A stretch of DNA of 30,283 nucleotides from Pelotomaculum sp. UBA5255 (GTDB lineage Bacteria > Bacillota > Desulfotomaculia > Desulfotomaculales > Pelotomaculaceae): assembly GCA_002408725.1 (NCBI GenBank), contig DHTR01000029.1, positions 8,572-38,854 on the forward strand, written 5' to 3'. Position numbers and translations under genes: made by a program. The notes below the pieces were generated by a model. That model was not told the DNA's origin. It worked only from the letters and a program-made list of their open reading frames with translations, and did not search any database. The stretch's first letter is position 1, and each line of letters opens with the position of its first letter. This document shows positions 14,804 through 23,017 of the stretch, piece by piece.

Positions 14804-15424
14804 GTGGATCTAAATCCTGCAGAATTTGATCAAATTGCCCGTGAAGTGTTTGCCCCAGTATACCCTGTCATTGCTGATCAAATAAAAAACAAAACCTGTA
14901 TAACTAAAGGGATCTGTCTGGATATCGGTGGCGGCAGCGGTTATTTGGGGATAGCCCTGGCTAAAGTCACAGAATTGCATGTTTACTTGTTTGACAAGTC
15001 CCCTGAAATGTTGGAAATTGCTGCCCGCAACATTGCCGCTTCCGGTCTGGACTCAAAAATACAAACTTTACCCGGCGATGTTCGCAATATTCCGTTTGAT
15101 GACCAATCGATAGACCTTGTGGTGAGTCGGGGTTCTATATTCTTTTGGGAGAACCGGCCAAAGGCTTTTAAGGAGATCTACCGGGTGCTTTCACCGGGGG
15201 GTTGTGCCTATATCGGCGGTGGTTTCGGCACACCTGAGTTACAGAAACAAATCACAGAGAAAATGTTGAAAAATAACAAGGACTGGCTTGAGATGGTTAA
15301 AAGAAATACCGGAAAACATAATGAGGAAACCTTTAAAGAAGAATTGTGCAGCGCAGGCATTCCGAGGTTTGAAATAATCAGGAATGAGAAGGGGCTATGG
15401 ATATTTATAAGGAGGGTAAATTAG
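14804..15424 (+). CDS. class I SAM-dependent methyltransferase
   Basis: This 206-residue enzyme of the UbiE/methyltransf_11 type would transfer a methyl group from S-adenosylmethionine. I choose GTG 14804 because AAAGGAG (14789-14795) lies 8 bases before it; an earlier in-frame GTG at 14795 overlaps that site. Motif I is ICLDIGGGSGYLGIAL, motif II region is VYLFDKSPEMLEIA, then PGDVRNIPFDDQSIDLVVSRGSIFFWENRPKAFKEIYRVLSPGG. The gene touches the radical SAM gene through TAGTG and sits behind the transporter genes, so its substrate is likely related to the imported ligand. No methyl acceptor can be read from the sequence. Confidence 0.9.
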   Translation: MDLNPAEFDQIAREVFAPVYPVIADQIKNKTCITKGICLDIGGGSGYLGIALAKVTELHVYLFDKSPEMLEIAARNIAASGLDSKIQTLPGDVRNIPFDDQSIDLVVSRGSIFFWENRPKAFKEIYRVLSPGGCAYIGGGFGTPELQKQITEKMLKNNKDWLEMVKRNTGKHNEETFKEELCSAGIPRFEIIRNEKGLWIFIRRVN

Positions 15425-17235
15425 TGAATTGTTACATTTGCGAAAGGAGTTGTGAAATTACCGAGGGGTGCACAGGAGCTTGCGGAATGTATCTCAACAA
15501 AGAGGGAGAAATCATCGAGCGATTTCCCGATAGGTACCTGATTACAACTCCTATTTCCATAGAAACAATGCCTATATTACACTTTTATCCCGGAGGAAAG
15601 TTCCTGCAAATCAGCACCACGGGATGTAATTTTAATTGTGATGGATGCATTTCCACGGTAATTGTCAGGGAGATAGTACCCGGCAGCAAGGCTTTAAGTG
15701 AATTGTCGCCGGAGCAAGTGGTTAGCGAAGCAGTAAGAAATGAATGCCTGGGTATCGTGTTTTTAATGAATGACCCTTTGGCTTCATTTTTATCCTTTGT
15801 TGAAGTCGCCAAAGCTGCTAAAGAGCGCGGCTTGCTGGTAGGCTGTTCCTCAAACGCATATTTTACAGATGCTTCTCTTGATCTAATTATTAAATATCTG
15901 GACTTTATGAATATAGGCGTAAAAGGGCTTTCTGCACAAGCCTATTCAATATGTGGCGGGAGTTCACCTGCTCCTGTGCTTAGAAACATTAAAAAGATGC
16001 ATGAAAATGGGGTGCATGTTGAGGTTTCCTGTATCCATAATAATAATAATCAGGAAGAAATATTAAGCCTGGGCCGGAAGCTGGCTGAGATTTCAATGGA
16101 CATACCCTTGCAAGTGATGCGGTTCATTCCTGTGGAAAAAGCCGACCCTTTATTGGAACCCACTATCCGGGAGGCTGAAAAACTATGCAAGAGTTTGTCG
16201 GTCCACCTAAACCACGTGTATCTCTTTAACTCTCCAGGAACTGAATACCTAAGCACGTTCTGCCCAAGCTGTGGGGATTTAATTTACAAGCGGGATTTTT
16301 ACGGACCCATGGGCGCCAAGCTGAAGCATATAGGTCCGGGTCTGGGTGAAAGTAAAAAATGCTTGCTCTGCGGTCAGGTCCTCAATTTTAAAGGAAACGA
16401 GGCAATAACATTATACCAGGAAGGCGATTTCCAGGGGGGCTATCCTTTTACAAGAGCTTTGGAAATGATCGAAGCCGTTTTGATTGCCATGGGTATAAGC
16501 GACAAAAATAAGGTGGTGCAAGTGTGGGAAGATGTGATTTGCAATAGCGGCTTGCAGAAATTGCACAAAGATCTGCAAAACCCCGAGACTTATATCGGTA
16601 TGGTTAGGCATTTTGGAAAGTTAATCCAAGCGGAAGACAGGGCTGAAAAGCTTGCAACTTACATGGAAGAAAAAATAAATGCAATCAAGGCAGGGATACT
16701 CGCTGTTCACCATAAACCCCGTGTGTATTACGCTATGGGTAAACCTAATTTTTGCATTAAAGGAGAGCGCCTTGAAAACCAGTTAATTGAAGCGGCAGGA
16801 GGAATCAGTGAGAATAGAAAAATAAGTGGCAGTGGGAGACCGGGCATTGAAATAACATATGCTCAACTTGAGTCTCTAAATCCTGAAGTTATCTTTATAT
16901 CATCTTTCATATCTTCTTCTATTGAAGATTTCTATATAGAATGTATGGAGGCCGGTATAAACATTGAGGCGGTTAGGAATCTTAGAGTTTATTCATACCC
17001 GGCCCCCTGTTGGGATTTTGGCAGTCCCAGGTGGATTTTGGGACTTATGTTCATAGCAAATGTACTACATCCAAAAACCTTCCATTTTGATATAATTAAA
17101 GAAGCGAAAATATTTTACCGGAAATTTTATGATATTGAGTTCAATATATCTGATCTCAACCGTTCTTTTGGCAAGCCGAGCAACAAGTGGAAGTGGGAAC
17201 ATAAGGGAAAAAGCACAATAAGAAAATGTGAATGA
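15424..17235 (+). CDS. radical SAM protein fused to a substrate-binding-protein-like C-terminal lobe
   Basis: The start is GTG 15424 behind AAGGAGGG, overlapping the methyltransferase stop, giving 603 residues. N-terminal cysteines 3, 6, 10, 16 and 20 and the radical SAM motif Cys68-x3-Cys72-x2-Cys75 (TTGCNFNCDGC) resemble the PflA-like/AmmeMemoRadiSam group. A zinc-ribbon-like pair CPSC (280-283) and CLLC (313-316) follows, as in that group. Residues about 385-575 align by eye with the connecting helix and second lobe of the operon's binding protein: RVYYAMG vs RVYYAEG, YAQLESLNPEVIFI vs MEQVLAWNPDVIIT, and the WILGLMFIANVLHPKTFHFDIIKEAKIFYRKFY region vs its counterpart. The first lobe is missing and there is no signal peptide, so the domain is cytoplasmic. 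Reaction unknown; it probably acts on, or senses, the imported compound. Confidence 0.88.
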   Translation: MNCYICERSCEITEGCTGACGMYLNKEGEIIERFPDRYLITTPISIETMPILHFYPGGKFLQISTTGCNFNCDGCISTVIVREIVPGSKALSELSPEQVVSEAVRNECLGIVFLMNDPLASFLSFVEVAKAAKERGLLVGCSSNAYFTDASLDLIIKYLDFMNIGVKGLSAQAYSICGGSSPAPVLRNIKKMHENGVHVEVSCIHNNNNQEEILSLGRKLAEISMDIPLQVMRFIPVEKADPLLEPTIREAEKLCKSLSVHLNHVYLFNSPGTEYLSTFCPSCGDLIYKRDFYGPMGAKLKHIGPGLGESKKCLLCGQVLNFKGNEAITLYQEGDFQGGYPFTRALEMIEAVLIAMGISDKNKVVQVWEDVICNSGLQKLHKDLQNPETYIGMVRHFGKLIQAEDRAEKLATYMEEKINAIKAGILAVHHKPRVYYAMGKPNFCIKGERLENQLIEAAGGISENRKISGSGRPGIEITYAQLESLNPEVIFISSFISSSIEDFYIECMEAGINIEAVRNLRVYSYPAPCWDFGSPRWILGLMFIANVLHPKTFHFDIIKEAKIFYRKFYDIEFNISDLNRSFGKPSNKWKWEHKGKSTIRKCE

Positions 17236-17314
17236 AAGTCAAGTATTATGTGTTATATTGCTAGTTGCTTAGTTTGAAAATAACTGGTTTTAGCAGACGC
17301 TCACCATGATTGTT

Positions 17315-17345
17315 CTACCTGCGCTCCCGGCGGTAGCCTTTTGCT
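17315..17345 (+). terminator. weak candidate terminator of the radical SAM operon
   Basis: CTACC and GGTAG enclose a GC-rich loop, followed by CCTTTTG. The stem is short, but the place, 80 bases after the radical SAM stop, is right. A stronger signal was not found before the next gene. Confidence 0.35.
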
Positions 17346-17399
17346 GGTTTTGTTCATATAAATAAAATAAGAACAGCAGTTGGTTTGAAGCTGAAGCGC

Positions 17400-17428
17400 A
17401 AGGCAGATAAACGTATGCTATCTGCCTT
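17400..17428 (+). repeat. hairpin just before the metallophosphoesterase start
   Basis: AAGGCAGATA, nine bases, TATCTGCCTT. It ends about 10 bases before the GAGGGGG ribosome binding site. It has no proper T run and may be an mRNA 5' stabiliser or attenuator. Confidence 0.45.
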
Positions 17429-17450
17429 GATTATTGTGAGGGGGATAAGA

Positions 17451-18953
17451 TTGAGTGCCAGGGAAACCAAAAAGAAGGCTCTTTTCTCAGCGCATACGGA
17501 CCACATACCAACCCGCGGGGCTTCTGGCGGCTTGTACGATGCCTTGCCTGATTCTAAAACCATAATAATAAACGAAGAGCTATGCACCGTTGGAAGTGAT
17601 CATGCCTTGATTACCTGGTTTACGCCGGGACAAAAAGCGGATACCTCTGTCTATATGGGGCGTGGGCCGGTAAATCTGTCCAAAGACACGTTTCAACTGG
17701 ATACTGAATACCACTACGCCGAGTTGTCCGGACTGGAACCTTCCACCCGTTACTGGTACCAGGTGGAAAGCAACGGCGCCAGGGGCTCGTTAAACGCATT
17801 CATTACATTGCCCCGGCCGGAGGGCAAGCGCCTGTTCAGCTTTGCTCTTCTCAGCGACGCGCATCTAACCTGTGGGGATCCTTATGGAGATATTAACGAG
17901 ATCTACCTTGGCAAGCTGAACGAATACTCGGCTGACCTTCTGATCCAGTGCATCCTCGACAGTAAGAAACGAAATGTCGATCTGGCCGTCATCCCCGGTG
18001 ACCTTACTGACTCTGCCAGCAGGCTACAGTATCAAATGCTGCGTGACCAACTCCTGCCTCGTTTTGGTAATACACCTTATCTTTTGTGTCCCGGTAACCA
18101 TGACAAGTTTACGAAAACAGGCGGCCTCGGCGAGCGGGGCTTTCTAGAATACGCGGCCAACCGGGAAAAGTCTTACACGAGCGCTGTTTTCAGGGATTGT
18201 CTGTTTCTGCTGGTGGATTCCTGCAGACAGGACGACAACCTGGGATACGTTGACCGGGAACAAATCCAGTGGATTGAAAGCACGTTGAAAGGCAGCGGAG
18301 GGATACCTTCCTACCTTTTCCTGCACCATCCCTGCAATGGTTTCGATGTCTGGTTTGGTGTGAAAAACTACAGGGAGCTTCAGAAAGCTATCCGGCCGTT
18401 TGCAGGCGTGCAGGGCATTTTTTGCGGACACATGCACCGCAGCAAGGTAACCACCAATGATTTTATAACAGGATCCCGCCCGTATGTTGTCGTTCCGGCA
18501 ACCGTACAATTTCCCTGCGCCTATGCGGTTGTACGGGTGCATGAAAGAGGATTTGAATACAATACCTACAAGGTGAGTAGGCTGGACCTTTCGGAAATGT
18601 CGCGAGAGCGGGTTGTCTTTAGAAGCGGAGGAAGGGCTATCTATACCTGGTATAGTTTCGGAAGCATCGGCGACCGGAGTTTTTCGTATTCCTCCGGCAG
18701 GCTGTACGGTCCGAAGCAGTACGAATTATCTTTCACGTCCAGCCATGCAAGGGCCGCGGGTTTGTATGACTGGGCCCAGTCTTTTGACGGGGCAAGCCTG
18801 GCGTACGCCGAGTCGGGCAACATGTCCAGGGTCATTCTGGGTCGCTATGAATCCTTTTTTTCAGCTGTCAGCGCGTACCGTGAAAAACTGTTAAGGTACG
18901 GCGTAAGAGCTGTGATCACAAAGGATGGCGGTATTGATAGACCCTGGCGGTAA
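17451..18953 (+). CDS. purple-acid-phosphatase-like metallophosphoesterase
   Basis: TTG 17451 is chosen because GAGGGGG (17438-17444) precedes it, giving 500 residues; the frame is open upstream but lacks a site. Residues about 30-125 form a fibronectin-III-like domain as in purple acid phosphatases (HALITWFTPG, YHYAELSGLEPSTRYWYQVES). The calcineurin-type catalytic domain follows with LLSDAHL, VIPGDLTD, CPGNHDKF, FLHHPCNG and FCGHMHRSK, a full set of metal ligands. About 150 C-terminal residues of unknown fold follow. No signal peptide is evident, which is odd for a fold usually found outside the cell. Substrate unknown. The gap of 215 bases to the operon before it argues for independent expression. 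Confidence 0.85.
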   Translation: MSARETKKKALFSAHTDHIPTRGASGGLYDALPDSKTIIINEELCTVGSDHALITWFTPGQKADTSVYMGRGPVNLSKDTFQLDTEYHYAELSGLEPSTRYWYQVESNGARGSLNAFITLPRPEGKRLFSFALLSDAHLTCGDPYGDINEIYLGKLNEYSADLLIQCILDSKKRNVDLAVIPGDLTDSASRLQYQMLRDQLLPRFGNTPYLLCPGNHDKFTKTGGLGERGFLEYAANREKSYTSAVFRDCLFLLVDSCRQDDNLGYVDREQIQWIESTLKGSGGIPSYLFLHHPCNGFDVWFGVKNYRELQKAIRPFAGVQGIFCGHMHRSKVTTNDFITGSRPYVVVPATVQFPCAYAVVRVHERGFEYNTYKVSRLDLSEMSRERVVFRSGGRAIYTWYSFGSIGDRSFSYSSGRLYGPKQYELSFTSSHARAAGLYDWAQSFDGASLAYAESGNMSRVILGRYESFFSAVSAYREKLLRYGVRAVITKDGGIDRPWR

Positions 18954-18974
18954 ACAAGTGCTTTTGGTGATGAC

Positions 18975-19003
18975 TCCCGGTACATATAACCGGGATTTTC
19001 ATT
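18975..19003 (+). terminator. terminator after the metallophosphoesterase gene
   Basis: CCCGGT, a seven-base loop, ACCGGG and then ATTTTCATT form a rho-independent terminator 22 bases after the stop codon. Confidence 0.8.
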
Positions 19004-19143
19004 CTTGTGTTCTGCGATTTGCTGAAATCAATTCGGAGTAAAGATTCTGACCGCCGGGGCCACGACGGGTTAACTACAAGGCATTAAAAAGCGTAGGTGA
19101 TATTACAAACCTTATCGCTGAGAGAGATAGCCTGAACCGCGAT

Positions 19144-19488
19144 GTGGAAGAATTAACAGAAGATGTCGGTCGCCTAATAATATCTAACAACAGGCTCGGG
19201 GATGAAATTACCTCTCTGCACCAGCAGATCCTGAAGAGAAAAAGTGAAAATCAGCCCCGGTCCGAACCAACTCCCGAAGCTGAAGTTGACAAGGATAGCC
19301 CTGGGGAATCTGACAGTGAGGGTAATACTGGCGACAGCGAAGATGCTGTCGGAGGAGCTGTTGTAGATAACGACCTCGCAGGTAGCAATACCACGGCTGG
19401 AGATGTCGGCCTGGAAGAAAAGAGAGAAGATAAGTCCCTTAGAATCCGGGGGTGTGCCATGTGTGATCATCGAGAGCCTTTGTTTTGA
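19144..19488 (+). CDS. orphan ORF with coiled coil and acidic tail; start unclear
   Basis: From GTG 19144 the product has 114 residues: a predicted coiled coil (about 1-38, ELTEDVGRLIISNNRLGDEI...LHQQILKRK) and a Glu/Asp/Ser-rich tail. The same frame is open for about 30 more codons upstream and keeps the coiled-coil character (ITNLIAERDSLNRDVEE), but holds no usual start codon, and no good ribosome binding site precedes 19144. This looks like the 3' remnant of a longer gene that lost its beginning. I do not recognise the family. It converges on copA, ending 3 bases from its stop. Confidence 0.4.
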   Translation: MEELTEDVGRLIISNNRLGDEITSLHQQILKRKSENQPRSEPTPEAEVDKDSPGESDSEGNTGDSEDAVGGAVVDNDLAGSNTTAGDVGLEEKREDKSLRIRGCAMCDHREPLF

Positions 19489-19491
19489 TAA

Positions 19492-21951
19492 TTAAATTGA
19501 GGTTTTAAATCGCCTCAGCCGCAGGGCGTTACTGACAACAGACACAGAACTAAAGGCCATTGCTGCACCGGCAATGACGGGGCTGAGCAGGCCGAAGGCG
19601 GCAACTGGGAGTCCAACCGTATTATAAAAAAGCGCCCAGAAAAGGTTTTGCTTGATGTTTTTGATGGTAGCCCGGCTGAGCTCAATGGTGGTGACAATAC
19701 TTCTCAGGTCACCCCTGATCAGGGTGATATCAGCGGCTTCGATGGCCACGTCGGCGCCGGTTCCAATGGCAAATCCCACATCAGCAGTAACCAGGGCGGG
19801 AGCATCGTTGATCCCGTCACCGACCATACCCACAACCTTGCCCCCGGCACGCAGTATTTCAACCTGTTTGGCTTTATCTTGTGGGAGCACTTCTGCCAGG
19901 ACGTTCTCGATGCCGACTTGCCGGGCGATGGAGTGTGCTGTAAGCTTGTTGTCACCGGTAAGCATCCAGACTTCCAGTCCCATTTCTTTTAGTCTTGCTA
20001 CAGCTTCCCCGGAGTCTTCCTTGATGGTGTCAGCCACCGCAATAACGGCTGCCGGATGTCCGCCTACGGCCATGAAGAGGGCGGTTTTGCCATCTGCTTC
20101 AAGTTTTTCGGCGTCGGCCAGAAGCGGAGAGGGATTAACCTGGTAATCCCGCAGTAGCTTTCTGGTACCCAGCAAGATCCTGTTCCCTTCAATTTGGGCA
20201 TCCACGCCGTGGCCAGGTATTGCTTCAAACATTTGCGGCTCAGCTAGTGGGATTCCTTGCTCTTTTGCGTACCTGACAACGGCCTGGGCCAGGGGGTGCT
20301 CAGAGTTTTTCTCAACTGAGGCCGCGAAATGAAGTAGTGCTTCACTGCTCCAGTTGGACTCCGGATTTGGGATCAAGTTTGTTAAGGAAGGTTCCCCACG
20401 GGTAATGGTTCCCGTCTTATCCAGGATAATCGTTGTCAGTTTGTGTGTTTTCTCCAGGTATTCGCCACTTTTAATCAAGATGCCGTTTTCAGCGCCCTTG
20501 CCGGTTCCCACCATGATCGAGGTGGGTGTGGCCAGGCCCAGGGCGCAGGGGCAGGCAATAACCAGTACGGCCGTGAAGTTTAAGAGTGCCCTGCTGAAAT
20601 TATCAGGCTCGACGACATAAAACCAGGCAATAAAGGTAAGCATGGCTATTCCCAGAACGAAGGGGACAAAATAAGCTGAAATAATGTCGGCCAGGCGCTG
20701 AATGGGCGCCTTGGAGCCCTGTGCCTCTTCCACAATTCGGATAATTTGGGCGAGGGCCGTGTCTTTTCCGACCTTGGTCGCTTCAAACTTAAAAGTTCCC
20801 AGCTTATTCAAAGTGGCTCCGATTACAACATCTTCTGTTTTCTTGTCCACCGGAGCGCTTTCACCTGTCAGCATTGATTCATCAACCGTGGAATAACCTT
20901 CTAGCACAATACCATCCACGGGGATCTTTTCGCCCGGGCGGACCACTACAAGGTCCCCCACTTCCACGTCTTCCACGGGTAGCTCCAGTTCCTGGCCCCC
21001 CCTGATTACGCGGGCATTCTTTGCCCCGAGCCCAATCAGTTTCTTAATAGCTTCAGTTGTTCTACCCCTGGCAGCCGCCTCCAGGGTCCTCCCCAGCAGG
21101 ACCAGGGTGATGATCAGGGCGCTGGTTTCGTAATAAACCGCGTTGCTGCCTGTCCATGAGGGAAAAAATGTTGCAGCGGTACTGTATAGGTAAGCCGCCG
21201 TTGTGCCCAGGACGACCAATACCGACATGTTGGCGCTGCGCCCCCTGAGGGCGGTATAAGCGTCCCTGTAAAAGCCTGCCCCCGCGACAAACTGGATTGG
21301 TGTGGCCAGGCAAAACTGGAAGTAGGGGTTCATAAAAAAGGCCGGTACAATCTGGTGCAGCTTAAAAGCCATTGCTAGCATTTCTATCATTAGAGGAGCG
21401 GAGAGGATTATGGAGAATATCAAAATTATTCTTTGTCGCTGCATTTCTTTGGTCTGTTCACCATTTTCCCGGGCGGAGGGTATTCTTTCGTCCATATCCT
21501 TGCTCTTATAGCCCAGATCTGACAGCATTTTTCTGATCTCGGCAACGTCTGTAACGGCCGGGTTGTATTCTACCACTGCTTTTTCCGCCGCAAAATTAAC
21601 TTCCCCACGGATAACGCCGGGCTGTTTATTTAAAGCTTTTTCAATTCTGGTTGAGCAGGCGGCGCAGCTCATCCCGGACAGTTTCAGATGAACAGAGTTT
21701 GTTACGGGCTGAAAGCCCGCAGCTATGATCTTATCGATTATTCTTTTCGTTGCTTCGGGTTCCTGACGGTGAATGATGGTGGCGGTTTCAGCGGCCAAAT
21801 TAACTCTGGCGCTTTCCACCCCCGTAGTTTTGGCCAGAGCCTTCTCAATCCGGGCCGCGCAGACCGCACAGGACATGCCTTTAATCTTCACCGTTGTTTT
21901 CCGGAGTTCTCCCTCTGCAAAACCAGCTGCAGTTAATTCAGCATCTGTCAT
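19492..21951 (-). CDS. copA: copper-exporting P1B-type ATPase with two HMA domains
   Basis: This 819-residue membrane pump would export Cu(I) using ATP. The ATG at 21951 has GGGAGG seven bases upstream. Two heavy-metal-binding domains carry GMSCAVC (Cys28, Cys31) and GMSCAAC (Cys96, Cys99). The membrane metal site is CPC in VIACPCALGLATP, the phosphorylation site is DKTGTITRGE, the nucleotide domain has SEHPLAQA and PGHGV, and the hinge motif is MVGDGINDAPAL. C-terminal membrane helices include the NTVGLP(V)AA and MAFSSVSVVSNALRLRR segments typical of Cu(I) pumps. Two HMA domains and size match CopA of Bacillus. No copZ or csoR gene is adjacent in the window. Confidence 0.95.
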   Translation of the reverse strand: MTDAELTAAGFAEGELRKTTVKIKGMSCAVCAARIEKALAKTTGVESARVNLAAETATIIHRQEPEATKRIIDKIIAAGFQPVTNSVHLKLSGMSCAACSTRIEKALNKQPGVIRGEVNFAAEKAVVEYNPAVTDVAEIRKMLSDLGYKSKDMDERIPSARENGEQTKEMQRQRIILIFSIILSAPLMIEMLAMAFKLHQIVPAFFMNPYFQFCLATPIQFVAGAGFYRDAYTALRGRSANMSVLVVLGTTAAYLYSTAATFFPSWTGSNAVYYETSALIITLVLLGRTLEAAARGRTTEAIKKLIGLGAKNARVIRGGQELELPVEDVEVGDLVVVRPGEKIPVDGIVLEGYSTVDESMLTGESAPVDKKTEDVVIGATLNKLGTFKFEATKVGKDTALAQIIRIVEEAQGSKAPIQRLADIISAYFVPFVLGIAMLTFIAWFYVVEPDNFSRALLNFTAVLVIACPCALGLATPTSIMVGTGKGAENGILIKSGEYLEKTHKLTTIILDKTGTITRGEPSLTNLIPNPESNWSSEALLHFAASVEKNSEHPLAQAVVRYAKEQGIPLAEPQMFEAIPGHGVDAQIEGNRILLGTRKLLRDYQVNPSPLLADAEKLEADGKTALFMAVGGHPAAVIAVADTIKEDSGEAVARLKEMGLEVWMLTGDNKLTAHSIARQVGIENVLAEVLPQDKAKQVEILRAGGKVVGMVGDGINDAPALVTADVGFAIGTGADVAIEAADITLIRGDLRSIVTTIELSRATIKNIKQNLFWALFYNTVGLPVAAFGLLSPVIAGAAMAFSSVSVVSNALRLRRFKTSI

Positions 21952-22112
21952 TGTGAAACCTCCCTGAAGATTGTCCCATCTTGGACGGTTTATATAGACA
22001 ATGTCAATCTGTCCGTTTTCGGTTTAAACCAATATTCATTATACTCGCATTTTCTAACAAAAATATAACAGAAAGATTAACTCTTAACATATTTTATTTT
22101 TAACTTGTTTAA

Positions 22113-22140
22113 TTGAAATTAGAAAGTTTAATATTATAAT
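22113..22140 (+). promoter_or_regulatory. promoter of the MacB/FtsX/HlyD-type operon
   Basis: TTGAAA (22113-22118) and TATAAT (22135-22140) are 16 bases apart. Transcription would start near 22147, leaving a leader of about 160 bases before the ATPase gene. Confidence 0.65.
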
Positions 22141-22150
22141 TAGTTGGACA

Positions 22151-22223
22151 GGATCTGGTTCCGAAAGCACCTGATCCTTATGGCAAACCTCCCGCCCGGT
22201 TGCCTGGAGTAACGCAGATAAGG
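22151..22223 (+). other. potentially structured 5' leader of the exporter operon
   Basis: Two neighbouring foldable elements are visible: GGATC/GATCC plus GGT/ACC (22151-22177), and CCTTAT (22176-22181) with ATAAGG (22218-22223) closing over an inner stem GGCA-A-ACC (22182-22189) with GGTTGCC (22198-22204). The two outer stems share two bases (22176-22177), so they could compete. I could not match it to a known riboswitch class. No terminator hairpin follows before the start codon. Confidence 0.35.
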
Positions 22224-22306
22224 CCGACAAGACCGTATTTACTTGTTAAAGATCTACTCACCAACAGTCTTTCGAAATCGACAAAAAAGCTTAAAGGAAG
22301 CGCGAT

Positions 22307-23017
22307 ATGAAGAAGAATGTGCTGATGAAGTTGGACAGAATTACGAGGACCTACCAGATGGGTGAAGTTGCAGTCAAGGCCTTGAAGGAAACTTCCCTCG
22401 ACATTTGGGAGGGTGAACTGCTGGTTATTCTGGGCCCCAGCGGGTCAGGCAAGAGCACTCTGCTCAATATTATCGGCGGGATGGATTCACCTTCCAGCGG
22501 CGAAATGTTTTTTGGTACGGAAAATTTGACCCGGGCCAAAGACCAGCAACTAACCCGCTACAGACGGGAGGAAGTCGGATTTGTATTTCAATTGTACAAC
22601 CTAATCCCTGATTTGACGGCAGGTGAAAACGTAGAACTGGCGGCCGGATTGGTGGAGAATCCGCTTTCCGTTTCAGAAGTATTAAAAGAAGTTGGTCTTG
22701 AGTCAAGGATGGACCACTTTCCATCCCAGTTGAGCGGCGGCGAGCAACAGCGTGTGGCCATTGCCAGGGCGGCAGTCAAAAGGCCCCGCCTGCTCCTGTG
22801 TGACGAACCCACCGGGGCGTTGGACCAAACGATCGGTCGAACAGTTCTGGGTTTGTTGGATAGAATTAACCGCGAGCAAGGCAGCACAGTGGTTATCGTC
22901 ACGCACAATACCCCCATTAGCGCTATGGCCCACCGGGTTATCCGCATGAGCAGCGGCAGTATCGCGGAAATTATCGAAAACAAAAATCCGCTGCCGGCCG
23001 AAAGGATTGAGTGGTAA
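22307..23017 (+). CDS. MacB/LolD-family ABC transporter ATP-binding protein
   Basis: This 236-residue ATPase has Walker A GPSGSGKST (43-51), the Q-loop QLYNL, signature LSGGEQQRVAIARA (142-155), Walker B LLLCDEPTGALD and switch His in VTHN. The sequence is of the LolD/MacB/FtsE type that pairs with FtsX-like permeases. The start ATG follows AAAGGAAG. The stop codon overlaps the permease start (TAATG). Together with the next two genes it forms a tripartite-style exporter for an unknown compound. Confidence 0.95.
   Translation: MKKNVLMKLDRITRTYQMGEVAVKALKETSLDIWEGELLVILGPSGSGKSTLLNIIGGMDSPSSGEMFFGTENLTRAKDQQLTRYRREEVGFVFQLYNLIPDLTAGENVELAAGLVENPLSVSEVLKEVGLESRMDHFPSQLSGGEQQRVAIARAAVKRPRLLLCDEPTGALDQTIGRTVLGLLDRINREQGSTVVIVTHNTPISAMAHRVIRMSSGSIAEIIENKNPLPAERIEW

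Noticed and set aside
21961..22020. CsoR- or CueR-type operator and promoter for copA
   Set aside because: A TTGACA and some short inverted repeats (GTCC/GGAC) are present on the minus strand, but no -10 at proper distance and no consensus copper-regulator box could be made out.
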